Shown: positions 1-9,142 of the stretch, one piece after another | How positions within the stretch are numbered: the first letter of the stretch is position 1 | Layout: each line of letters opens with the position of its first letter | DNA from: Tissierellia bacterium | GTDB taxonomy: Bacteria > Bacillota > Clostridia > Tissierellales > Tissierellaceae | DNA length: 64,000 nucleotides | Reading direction: 5' to 3' | Assembly: GCA_012728125.1 (NCBI GenBank) | Contig: JAAYFT010000003.1 | Span: forward strand, 1 to 64,000 | Made by a program: the position numbers and the translations under genes | The notes under the pieces: model-generated | Seen by the model: only the letters and a program-made list of their open reading frames with translations | Databases searched by the model: none | Told to the model about the DNA's origin: nothing

Positions 1-48
1 GCACGCCGCCAGCGTTCGTCCTGAGCCAGGATCAAACTCTCATTAAAA
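1..48 (-). rRNA. 16S rRNA, 5' end only (gene continues off left edge)
   Basis: Reverse complement reads AATGAGAGTTTGATCCTGGCTCAGGACGAACGCTGGCGGCGTGC, the universal 16S 5' end. Confidence 0.98.
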
Positions 49-153
49 AGTTTGATTAGCTCTTAAATGACTTACGTCATGTGTTTATTATTCAAAGTTT
101 CACACTGTTTAGTTGTCTTGGTTCATGGTTCCCTCTTGCGAGGTCACTTACTT

Positions 154-182
154 AGTATAGCAAGTTTTTGTTTTTTTGTCAA
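154..182 (-). promoter_or_regulatory. rRNA promoter (proximal): TTGACA-N17-TATACT
   Basis: -35 at 177-182, -10 at 154-159 on minus strand, 17-nt spacer, upstream of 16S. Confidence 0.85.
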
Positions 183-254
183 CACCTTTTTTTATTTTTT
201 ATTTTTATAGTTGATGTCGTTTTGTGCTGAGTCATTTAGTGCTGACAATTAAAA

Positions 255-283
255 ACTATACACTGTTTTTTTATTTTTGTCAA
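255..283 (-). promoter_or_regulatory. rRNA promoter (distal): TTGACA-N17-TATAGT
   Basis: -35 at 278-283, -10 at 255-260 on minus strand, 17-nt spacer. Confidence 0.8.
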
Positions 284-378
284 TATATTTTTTGTTTTTT
301 ATTTAAAATTATTTTATTTCTGTTATACTTAATATTATAAATAAGTAGGGGATAGAGATAATTTGCTTCTTTTTAACT

Positions 379-407
379 TTGTGAATCAGGTATTATTTGT
401 GTATAAT
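379..407 (+). promoter_or_regulatory. Probable promoter of LysR gene: TTGTGA-N17-TATAAT
   Basis: Hexamers at 379-384 and 402-407, upstream of ATG at 437. Confidence 0.6.
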
Positions 408-436
408 ATATTAGAATATTACTGAGGGGTGTTTTT

Positions 437-1348
437 ATGGATTTTAGACAATTAGAAACCTTTGTAGAAGTTGCAAAACTAAAAAGCTTTTCTAAAGCTG
501 CAGAAAAACTTTATATTACTCAACCTACAGTCACCAATCATATTCAAAACTTAGAAAAGGAATTAGGTACACTATTGATAAATAGGCTTGGTAAAACTAT
601 TACATTAACTCATGCTGGCAATCTACTCTATACCTATGCCATCAATATATTAAATACTTGTGATAAAGCTAAATTTGAATTAGCCACATATAAAGGGAAA
701 ATCCAAGGTCATATACATATTTATTCCAGTTCTGTACCAAGGAATTATTTATTACCTAATGTTATTAAAAGTTTTTTAAATGTTTATCCTGATGTAACTT
801 TTACAATTGGCAATAAAGATTCGAAAAAAGTTATCAAAAGTATTTTAGAGGGTGAAACCGACTTTGGCATCTTAGGTGCAAAATATTCTTCCAATAATAT
901 AAAGTATTTAGACCTAATGGATGATGAGCTCTTGTTAATTACTCCTAATACTGATGAATTCTCTTTTGAAAACCTATCTGAATTAGACAAGGATGTACTA
1001 TTTAAAGAAAAGTTTATCTTTAGGGAAGAAGGGTCTGGTACTAGGGCCTTAGTAGAGGAAGTTTTACAGAAATCAAAAATCCCTTTAGATAGAATAAATA
1101 TAGTTTCATACGTAGAAGATCCCAATATGGTAAAAGAATTGGTTTCTCTAGGTGTAGGCTTAAGTTTTATATCTAAAAGAGCTATTAAGAGCGATTTAGA
1201 TATTGGAAAGTATAAAGCTTTTTACATTAAGGGTTTAAAATTTACAAGGAAATTTTACTTTGCCTATCATAAAAATAGACAACTATCACCTCTTAATGAA
1301 AAGTTTAGAGACTTTATGCTTAAATTTACAAAAGACCAAGAAATTTAA
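437..1348 (+). CDS. LysR family transcriptional regulator (resembles selenium-metabolism-associated subgroup)
   Basis: N-terminal wHTH MDFRQLETFVEVAKLKSFSKAAEKLYITQPTVTNHI and LysR substrate domain. Confidence 0.9.
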   Translation: MDFRQLETFVEVAKLKSFSKAAEKLYITQPTVTNHIQNLEKELGTLLINRLGKTITLTHAGNLLYTYAINILNTCDKAKFELATYKGKIQGHIHIYSSSVPRNYLLPNVIKSFLNVYPDVTFTIGNKDSKKVIKSILEGETDFGILGAKYSSNNIKYLDLMDDELLLITPNTDEFSFENLSELDKDVLFKEKFIFREEGSGTRALVEEVLQKSKIPLDRINIVSYVEDPNMVKELVSLGVGLSFISKRAIKSDLDIGKYKAFYIKGLKFTRKFYFAYHKNRQLSPLNEKFRDFMLKFTKDQEI

Positions 1349-1361
1349 CTTTCCTGGTCTT
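1332..1361. terminator. Bidirectional terminator between convergent genes
   Basis: aagaccaagaaa-tttaac-tttcctggtctt stem (one mismatch) followed by T-rich tract; overlaps both stop codons. Confidence 0.65.
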
Positions 1362-2016
1362 ATAATTTTATTATATTATTTTTATAGGCGAATATTGCAG
1401 CTTGAACCCTATCGTTTAGTTCAAGCTTTTTAAATATATTGGATACATGGTTTTTTACAGTTTTTTCACTTATATATAACCTTTCTGCTATATCCTTATT
1501 GTTTAATCCTTCTGCTATTAACATAAGTACTTCATATTCCCTATTAGTTAGAGAATTTATTTGTTCTATACTTTTATCTTCCATACTATCATCAGAAGAT
1601 GCACTAACCAAATCAGCAACACTTGATTGTATGTAGTTTTCACCCTTTGCAACTCTACGAATCCCTTCTATTAAACTATTGGCACTAGAATCCTTTAACA
1701 TATACCCATTTGCTCCTAGTTTTAGTGTTTTTAAGATATATTCCCTATCTTCATGTATGGTAAGAATAATTACTTTTGATGTTATACCCATATCTTTAAA
1801 TCTTCTTAATGCTTCAATGCCATTTGTTTTTGGCATATTTATATCCAATAATATAATATCCGGTTCCAGTTTTGATGCCAATTCAAAAGCTTCTTCACCA
1901 TTATTAGCTTGTCCAACTACATGTATATCCTCTTCCAATTCAAGTATTTGCTTGATCCCTTCTCTAATTAGTGCATGATCATCAGCAATTAATACACTTA
2001 TTCTTTTACTTCTCAT
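1360..2016 (-). CDS. NarL/LuxR-type response regulator, DegU-like
   Basis: REC domain (IADDHALIREG...DIILLDINMP) plus LuxR HTH (LTNREYEVLMLIAEGLNNKDIAERLYISEKTVKNHV). Confidence 0.93.
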   Translation of the reverse strand: MRSKRISVLIADDHALIREGIKQILELEEDIHVVGQANNGEEAFELASKLEPDIILLDINMPKTNGIEALRRFKDMGITSKVIILTIHEDREYILKTLKLGANGYMLKDSSANSLIEGIRRVAKGENYIQSSVADLVSASSDDSMEDKSIEQINSLTNREYEVLMLIAEGLNNKDIAERLYISEKTVKNHVSNIFKKLELNDRVQAAIFAYKNNIIKL

Positions 2017-3178
2017 TGTTCAACCCCTCGCTTAATGGTATAGATATAGATATTTTAGTTCCCATTTTATTAGAAGATGTGATATTGAAACTACCATTTA
2101 ACAGTTCTACTCTTTCCCTGATATTCATTAATCCAAAGCCGCTATTGATAGGGTTATGTCCTCGTTTTAGATCATCTAAATTGAAACCAATTCCATCATC
2201 AGATATCACTAAATTTATTCTATTTAAAGATCTTTCAATTGATACTGAAGCTGTAGTTGCCTTAGAATGTTTTCTTATATTACTTAATGATTCCTGGGTT
2301 ATTCTAAACAAAGCTATTTGGATCGTTGATTGAATATTATTAATTGAACCGATTGTTCTTAAATTGACCTTAATTCCTGTATCCTCTTGAAAAATTGATA
2401 TGTATCGTTCTAATGTTGGAATTAAGCCAAGGTCATCTAAGGACATGGGCCTTAAATCATATATTATCTTTCTTACATCTTTTAAAGTAAGTCTAATAAC
2501 ATCCTTTAAACTATTTAACTCCCTTTTAGTTCTATCAGTGTCTAGTTCTATTAACCTTTCACACAATTCTGCCTTAACTATTACATTAGCTAAGGACTGG
2601 GCTGGACCATCATGTATCTCCCTAGCAAGTCTAAGCCTTTCTTCTTCTTGGGCTTCAATTATCTTAATGCCTAAAAAGTGCTTTTTACTTAATTCATCAA
2701 CCGTTTCTACTATATTTTCTGCATTCCCCATTAAATATTCGGTGGCAACACTTATTTGCTTATTTAGATTTTCAGCCTTTTTTAATACCTCTAAGGCATT
2801 TTTATATCTTAATTCTAATTCGTTTCTTCTTTCTATTAAGTTTTTTTCTTCTTCCCTTTTTAAGAGTAGATTTATTCTAACTTCGTTTGCTAAATCATAA
2901 GCTTCTTTAATATCATCTTCGCTAAATAAATGGAAATTTTTGCTCTTATATGATAAATCCTTCCAACATCTTCTATTAAGTTCTTCCAGCTTTTCTATCT
3001 GTTCAAATATATCTTTAACTTTAATTTGTAGGCTTTTTAGCTCCTCTTCAATTCTATTACATTCTTCTCTAGAATAATTTACAATTTCAAATACTTCGTC
3101 TTTACTTTTAATAATAGTATTAATGGTAGCTTCTAATATCTCATTTAGTCTATTAATAGAAATTTGATTGTTTTTCAT
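2006..3178 (-). CDS. DegS-like sensor histidine kinase (HisKA_3)
   Basis: Coiled-coil N-terminus, AQEEERLRLAREIHDGPAQSLANV, HATPase motif; no obvious TM segment. Confidence 0.92.
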   Translation of the reverse strand: MKNNQISINRLNEILEATINTIIKSKDEVFEIVNYSREECNRIEEELKSLQIKVKDIFEQIEKLEELNRRCWKDLSYKSKNFHLFSEDDIKEAYDLANEVRINLLLKREEEKNLIERRNELELRYKNALEVLKKAENLNKQISVATEYLMGNAENIVETVDELSKKHFLGIKIIEAQEEERLRLAREIHDGPAQSLANVIVKAELCERLIELDTDRTKRELNSLKDVIRLTLKDVRKIIYDLRPMSLDDLGLIPTLERYISIFQEDTGIKVNLRTIGSINNIQSTIQIALFRITQESLSNIRKHSKATTASVSIERSLNRINLVISDDGIGFNLDDLKRGHNPINSGFGLMNIRERVELLNGSFNITSSNKMGTKISISIPLSEGLNNEK

Positions 3179-3184
3179 TTCCCT

Positions 3185-3643
3185 TTAGACCTCAAGCTTC
3201 TCAATTTCATCTATTTCATCGTCAGTTAAAACTTTTTCTAAATCAATTAAAATGAGAAGTCTCTTATCATCTAACTTCCCAACACCTGAGATATATCTTT
3301 TATCTACACCACTAATGAAAGATGGAGCAGGATCTATTTGTTCATCACTAACCCTAATAGTTTGAGATGCTTCATCTACTATAAATCCAACTTCCTTTTC
3401 ATTAAGTGTTATTACAATAATTCTTGTATCCTTAGTAATATTTTTTTCTCCTAAGTTTAATCTTTTCTTTAAGTTTATTACCGGTATGACCTTACCCCTG
3501 TAATTAATCACTCCCTCTATAAAACTTGGAGTGTCAGGTAAAGAAACTGCTTCTTCATAAGGGCCTATTTCTTTAACATTCATAATATCAATACCAAACT
3601 CACTTTTGCCCAATTTAAAGACAACATATTGGTTTTCAGCCAT
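3185..3643 (-). CDS. cheW: CheW-like chemotaxis coupling protein
   Basis: CheW domain: YVVFKLGKSEFGIDIMNVKEI...GVINYRGKVIPVINLKKRL. Confidence 0.9.
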   Translation of the reverse strand: MAENQYVVFKLGKSEFGIDIMNVKEIGPYEEAVSLPDTPSFIEGVINYRGKVIPVINLKKRLNLGEKNITKDTRIIVITLNEKEVGFIVDEASQTIRVSDEQIDPAPSFISGVDKRYISGVGKLDDKRLLILIDLEKVLTDDEIDEIEKLEV

Positions 3644-3703
3644 AATTAAACCTCCTTTATAAATTATTTTATATATCCAAATTAGTTCTATAACTAATAT
3701 AGT

Positions 3704-4831
3704 CTAAAATCGTCTACCTAAAGAATTTAATATGGCCTTTTCTAATAATATACCATATTTCTCACTTTTCTTTTTAGCCTCATTCAAATACCTTTTTAGC
3801 CCTTTGTTAAAGTCTAATTTTTCACTAAAAAGGACTAGCTCCAATGAAGCTCTAATTCTATTAATAACAAAATCCTCACTCTTATCCCAATTATTTTTAA
3901 TTGAATCTACGATTACCATGCAAAGGGCTTGTATTACTTTATTACTATTATATCCTTTTTTTGTCAAAGAATCTATATCAACTGATATATCTATATAATA
4001 TTTTCCTTTTTCTCTAGCCTCCTGTAAGATTCTCCTTGTATATCCTAATAAGCATCCAATTTCTAAACAATGACCGCAAAAGTTTTCACCTAAGCAAAGG
4101 TCATCTAATATCTCCTTAAGGTTCTTTGTTTGTTCATAAAGGTTTGCAGCAGCCTTTCTAACTGGTGATTCCCCAAGTTTTCTTTTTCTTATTAAATGAT
4201 CTATTAAATAAAGTTCTATAGCCAATATTACTATAAAGTAAAGTAATAGGTTAATTAATGTTATATACTCTTTTGATACTGTATTAAATAGTTTTAAAGT
4301 ACCAAAAAATATAAAAACTATAGAAGATACAATTTTGACTGCTATGTCAGGTACCTTATCCCCTATTTTACTTCCAATGAATATACCCATGGCAGAAGTA
4401 GCTACCATACCTAAAGTTGTACCTATCAATATAAATAACTGAAAGTTTCCTTCCGAAGATAAGGTCATAGCAGTTAATTGGGTCTTATCTCCTAGTTCTC
4501 CTATAAAGAATGCTAAAGCTACAGTCAAAACCGGGTTCATCCCCTTGTTGTTATCTATTTCCTCAGTATCACTATCTCTTAATGCCATGATACCGAAAAA
4601 TACAAACATAATTCCTGCTATAAGCTGAATCAAGTTCATTGGTACAACCTTAGATAAAAAACTTCCCATAACGATGGCAATTCCATGATTACATAATACA
4701 CCTAATATTACACCTAGTATTACTTCCTTTACACTATATTGAGTTGCAAAAGTCATGGCAATAATTTGTGTTTTATCTCCCATCTCTGCAGCAAAGATTA
4801 GTGCAAAAGCTCTCAACATTTCCTTTAGCAT
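3704..4831 (-). CDS. TMEM165/GDT1 (UPF0016) family cation transporter with extra C-terminal Cys-containing domain
   Basis: Two E-x-G-D-K-T/S repeats (AAEMGDKTQ, IGELGDKTQL); about 170-aa C-terminal extension. Confidence 0.88.
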   Translation of the reverse strand: MLKEMLRAFALIFAAEMGDKTQIIAMTFATQYSVKEVILGVILGVLCNHGIAIVMGSFLSKVVPMNLIQLIAGIMFVFFGIMALRDSDTEEIDNNKGMNPVLTVALAFFIGELGDKTQLTAMTLSSEGNFQLFILIGTTLGMVATSAMGIFIGSKIGDKVPDIAVKIVSSIVFIFFGTLKLFNTVSKEYITLINLLLYFIVILAIELYLIDHLIRKRKLGESPVRKAAANLYEQTKNLKEILDDLCLGENFCGHCLEIGCLLGYTRRILQEAREKGKYYIDISVDIDSLTKKGYNSNKVIQALCMVIVDSIKNNWDKSEDFVINRIRASLELVLFSEKLDFNKGLKRYLNEAKKKSEKYGILLEKAILNSLGRRF

Positions 4832-4858
4832 ATGGTTTCTTCCTTTCTAATTATAAAA

Positions 4859-4886
4859 GACTTTTAGCTAATATTAGCTAAAAGTC
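4859..4886 (-). terminator. Terminator of hut operon
   Basis: Perfect 28-bp inverted repeat gacttttagctaatattagctaaaagtc followed on minus strand by ttttataatt. Confidence 0.75.
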
Positions 4887-4896
4887 AATTATTTCT

Positions 4897-6180
4897 TTAG
4901 TTATTATTGATTCTAGTCAATTTACTATCATATACTAGCTTGCCATTTTTTATTACCTTATCTACATGGTTTATTCCAAAATGATAGATAATGTATTCAA
5001 GATTTGGAGCGTCGAATATTACTATGTCTCCTTGTTTGTCTACCTCTATGCTACCTACTTTTTCTCCTAAACCTAAAGCCGCAGCCCCATTTATGGTTAC
5101 AGCAGTTATTACCTCCTCTGGGGTCAGTTTCATAATCAATGATGCAAAACTCATTATAAGCTGTAAGTTCTCAGTAGGGCAGCTTCCTGGATTATAATCT
5201 GTAGATAGGGCTATGGCAACGCCTTCTTCTAAGATCTTCCTTGCCCTTGCAAATTTCCCTGTTTGCAAGTTAAAACTAGTACCTGGTAATAAGTTTGCAA
5301 TAACGCCTTTTTTGGCCATTTCCTTAATCCCTTTATCTGACGCAGCTATCAAATGATCTGCTGTTATGCAGTTTAACTCTGCAGCCAATTCTGCACCACC
5401 TAAAGGCTCTATTTCATCAGCATGGAGTTTTAACCCCATTCCATGCTCCTTTGCAGCTTGTAGAATCCTCCTAGATTGGTCTATGGAAAAAACGCCTTCT
5501 TCACAAAATACGTCACAGAACTTTGCCAAGTTCTTCTCTGCCACTTTAGGCAACATATCTTCAATTATTATGTCCACAAAGGCATCTGGGTTATTCTTAT
5601 ATCTTACAGGTATTGCATGGGCGCCCATAAAGGTAGATACAATATCTACTGGATGGTCTTCATTTAATTTTTTGGCCACTTCCAATTGTTTTATTTCTGT
5701 AGAAAAGTCATCTATACCATAACCGCTTTTTGCTTCAACAGTTGTCACCCCATAGGAAAGCATAATGTCTAAACTCTTCTTAGCTTTTTCATATAATTCA
5801 TCAAAAGTAGCTTCCTTTGTAGCTTTAACAGTGGAGTGAATCCCCCCACCTGCAGCTAAAATCTCTAAATAGGACTTACCCTTTAATTTCATTGCTAATT
5901 CGTTTTCACGAGATCCACCATGGACTAAATGGGTATGGGAATCTATTAGTCCTGGTGTAACAGTTTTTCCTTTCCCATCTAATATTGTAGTATTTTCATC
6001 TACTTCTATGTGGGAGGGCAGGTCTCCTTCTCCCACATAGATGATTTTTTCACCAGATAAAGCTATTATCCCATTATTAATGATTCCGATATCCTTCATA
6101 TCATCAAGGGTTCTAGCTTTATTTTCACCCCTTAGGGTTATTAGGTTATCTATATTTTTTATAACTAAAGTGGCTTTCAT
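4897..6180 (-). CDS. hutI: Imidazolonepropionase
   Basis: Amidohydrolase: VTPGLIDSHTHLVHGGSRENE, HADEIEPLGG, STDYNPGS. Confidence 0.95.
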   Translation of the reverse strand: MKATLVIKNIDNLITLRGENKARTLDDMKDIGIINNGIIALSGEKIIYVGEGDLPSHIEVDENTTILDGKGKTVTPGLIDSHTHLVHGGSRENELAMKLKGKSYLEILAAGGGIHSTVKATKEATFDELYEKAKKSLDIMLSYGVTTVEAKSGYGIDDFSTEIKQLEVAKKLNEDHPVDIVSTFMGAHAIPVRYKNNPDAFVDIIIEDMLPKVAEKNLAKFCDVFCEEGVFSIDQSRRILQAAKEHGMGLKLHADEIEPLGGAELAAELNCITADHLIAASDKGIKEMAKKGVIANLLPGTSFNLQTGKFARARKILEEGVAIALSTDYNPGSCPTENLQLIMSFASLIMKLTPEEVITAVTINGAAALGLGEKVGSIEVDKQGDIVIFDAPNLEYIIYHFGINHVDKVIKNGKLVYDSKLTRINNN

Positions 6181-6188
6181 CTTATCAC

Positions 6189-7085
6189 CTATTCCATCAT
6201 TCTTTTTTCTAAGATTTGGCTATAGTCAAAGTTCTCCAGCCTTAAGTAATAATCTGCCACATCGATCATTGCTGCCATAGGAACCAAACCTATTATTTCA
6301 CTACCTATAACATTAACTCCATATCTCTTTGCTTCCCTTTCTATAACGTCAAAAACTCTATACAAGGGTGTCTTAGTATAATCTACCATATTCATAGTTA
6401 CTTGCACAATATTTCTTTCCTTTATTTCTATGCCTAAAGCTTTACAATATTTAAAGCCACCACTACTGGCCCTTATGGCTTTAGCGATATTCCTTGCAAT
6501 ATTAATATCATCAGTTGCCAAATTTACATTGAAAGCCACTAGAGGCATCCTTGCACCTACTGCTGTTACACCTGCTCTTACATTTAATTCCCTAGGGCCA
6601 AAATCAGGTTCCCAGCCTTCCTGTTTTAGTTTTTCAGCCATTCCTTCGTATTGTCCCCTTCTAACATCGGCTAAGTTTTCTCTACTGGGACTGGTTGCTG
6701 ATTTTTCATATAGGTATACAGATATACCTAGTTCTTCTCCTATTCTCTTACCAAGCCTTTTTGATAGCTCAACACACTCTTCCATAGTTACATCTGATAT
6801 TGGTATTAAAGGTATTACATCAGTTGCTCCCATTCTAGGATGTTCACCAGTATGGTTTCTCATATCTATTAATTGAGATGCCACTTTACAAGCATTAAAA
6901 GCAGCTTCTATTACTTTTTCAGGTTCTCCTATGAAGGTAACTACAGTTCTATTATGGTCTTTATCCATAGAATAATCCAATAACTTTACTTCGTCGGCCT
7001 TCCTAATTTCATCTACTATTTTTTCAACTACTTCTTTATTTCTACCTTCACTAAAATTAGGTACACATTGAATAATTCTAGCCAT
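6189..7085 (-). CDS. ftcD: Glutamate formimidoyltransferase
   Basis: IQCVPNFSEGRN; GEHPRMGATDVIPLIPI; single-domain FTCD N-terminal family. Confidence 0.93.
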   Translation of the reverse strand: MARIIQCVPNFSEGRNKEVVEKIVDEIRKADEVKLLDYSMDKDHNRTVVTFIGEPEKVIEAAFNACKVASQLIDMRNHTGEHPRMGATDVIPLIPISDVTMEECVELSKRLGKRIGEELGISVYLYEKSATSPSRENLADVRRGQYEGMAEKLKQEGWEPDFGPRELNVRAGVTAVGARMPLVAFNVNLATDDINIARNIAKAIRASSGGFKYCKALGIEIKERNIVQVTMNMVDYTKTPLYRVFDVIEREAKRYGVNVIGSEIIGLVPMAAMIDVADYYLRLENFDYSQILEKRMME

Positions 7086-7096
7086 TACAATCCCCC

Positions 7097-9130
7097 TTAT
7101 TTCAGCTTACTATACTCTTTTTCTACTAACTCCTTAACTAAATCATCATTTGCTATATAAGGTAAAGTTATATGGTCAGAGTCTTTAAACTTGTTATTAT
7201 AGTCGATGCATGTGGAAATTGAATTTTCATTCCTAGCCCAAGCTCTCCTTGCAACACCACCCATTACATCCCAAAGCATGGCTGTTTTTAGAATTTCATC
7301 AACCCTATCACTTCCATCTAAAACCATTCCAAAACCACCGTTTATAGCCTTGCCTATGCCTACTCCTCCTCCATTGTGTAGGGCTACTAGGCTCATACCC
7401 CTGGCTGCATTACCTGCGAAGCAGTGGGTTGCCATATCTGCCATTATATTGCTACCATCTTTAATATTGGCTGTTTCCCTAAATGGGGAATCAGTACCTC
7501 CAGTATCATGGTGGTCTCTACCTAACATAATAGGACCTACTTCTCCATTTCTAACCATTTCGTTGAATTTTAACGCTATTTTCAACCTACCCTCAGCATC
7601 TTGATATAGTATCCTAGCCTTTGAACCAACAACTAAATTGTTTTTCTCAGCGTCCCTTATCCAAATATAATTGTCCCTGTCTTGGCCTCTCCTATCTTTA
7701 TCTATACAATCCATAGCTGCCTTATCTGTCTTGATTAAATCTTCATGTTTTCCACTTAAGCACACCCATCTAAAGGGGCCATATCCATAGTCAAAGAGCA
7801 TAGGACCCATAATATCTTCAACATATGAAGGGAAAATAAACCCTTCAGATTCATCTATACCATTTTTGGCAATTTCTTTAGCTCCTGCATCGAAAACTGC
7901 CTTCATGAAACTGTTTCCATAATCGAAGAAATAAGTACCCCTTTCCACTAATTCTTTAATTAGGTGGAAATGGTGAATTAATGATTTATTTACTAATTCA
8001 ATAAAACCTTCCTTATCCTTATTAAGCATTTCTGTTCTCTCTTCAAAGCTTAGTCCCTGTGGACAATATCCACCATCATATGGTGCATGGCATGATGTCT
8101 GGTCTGAAAGCAAATCTATTCTTAAATTATTCTCTATAACATATTCTAATAAATCCACTATGTTTCCATGATAAGCTAGTGCCACTGCATCCCCATTAGC
8201 CGCTGCCTTATAAGCATAATCAAATAATTCATCTAGCTTATCAAAGGATTTGTCTATCCAGCCTTGGTCTAATCTAGTTTTTATCCTGGAATAATCTACT
8301 TCAGCAATTATTCCAACTCCTCCTGCAATCTTACTTGCCTTACCCTGTGCTCCACTCATGCCACCAAGACCTGAGCTGACAAATATACGACCTCTTAAGT
8401 CTTCATCTTCTTTTATACCTAATTTTAACCTACCAGCATTTAATATGGTGTTATAAGTACCATGGACTATTCCTTGTGGGCCTATGTACATCCATCCCCC
8501 TGCTGTCATTTGTCCATAGTTAGCTACGCCCATGGCTTGAGCCTTTATCCAATGCTCATGATCATCAAAGGCTCCAACCATAAGAGCATTGGTGATAATT
8601 ACCCTTGGACTTAAGGGTGATGACCTAAATAGGCCAACAGGATGGCCTGAAGCTACTACCAAGGTTTGCTCATTAGTTAGTTCTTCAAGATATTTCTTTA
8701 TTAACCTATATTGCATCCAATTTTGACAAACTTGGCCTGTTTCTCCGTATGTTACAAGCTCATAGGGGTATAATGCAACATCAAAATCTAGATTATTGTC
8801 AATCATAACTTGAAAAGCCTTGCCCTCTATGCATTTCCCCTTATATTCATCTATAGGCTTAGCCTTAATATTTCCCTGAGGCCTGTATCTATAGCCATAG
8901 ATTCTACCATAGGTAATTAATTCATTTAAAAATTCTGGTGCTAATACTTCATGTAAATTTTCTGGTATATACCTTAGGGCATTTTTAAGGGCTAATTCCA
9001 TTTCATTTTTTGTAAGTTTTAACTCTCTCTTTGGTGCCCTCCTAATTCCAGCTTCAAAGGTCGGTGCTGGTGGAAGTTCATCATCTAGCTTGATAGTCAT
9101 TGCATTGGCAATGTTTAAATTGTTAATCAT
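7097..9130 (-). CDS. hutU: Urocanate hydratase
   Basis: Full-length urocanase (677 aa), SGLGGMSGAQ, DQTSCHAPYDGGYCPQG; within hut cluster. Confidence 0.95.
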   Translation of the reverse strand: MINNLNIANAMTIKLDDELPPAPTFEAGIRRAPKRELKLTKNEMELALKNALRYIPENLHEVLAPEFLNELITYGRIYGYRYRPQGNIKAKPIDEYKGKCIEGKAFQVMIDNNLDFDVALYPYELVTYGETGQVCQNWMQYRLIKKYLEELTNEQTLVVASGHPVGLFRSSPLSPRVIITNALMVGAFDDHEHWIKAQAMGVANYGQMTAGGWMYIGPQGIVHGTYNTILNAGRLKLGIKEDEDLRGRIFVSSGLGGMSGAQGKASKIAGGVGIIAEVDYSRIKTRLDQGWIDKSFDKLDELFDYAYKAAANGDAVALAYHGNIVDLLEYVIENNLRIDLLSDQTSCHAPYDGGYCPQGLSFEERTEMLNKDKEGFIELVNKSLIHHFHLIKELVERGTYFFDYGNSFMKAVFDAGAKEIAKNGIDESEGFIFPSYVEDIMGPMLFDYGYGPFRWVCLSGKHEDLIKTDKAAMDCIDKDRRGQDRDNYIWIRDAEKNNLVVGSKARILYQDAEGRLKIALKFNEMVRNGEVGPIMLGRDHHDTGGTDSPFRETANIKDGSNIMADMATHCFAGNAARGMSLVALHNGGGVGIGKAINGGFGMVLDGSDRVDEILKTAMLWDVMGGVARRAWARNENSISTCIDYNNKFKDSDHITLPYIANDDLVKELVEKEYSKLK

Positions 9131-9142
9131 AGAAAGTCCCCC

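Noticed and set aside
80-110. BoxA-like antitermination element in 16S leader (tgaaactttgaa)
   Set aside because: Match to the boxA consensus too weak to claim
4832-4896. Possible yybP-ykoY Mn riboswitch upstream of GDT1-family gene
   Set aside because: Only about 65 bp available, explained by hut terminator plus SD; no riboswitch-like sequence
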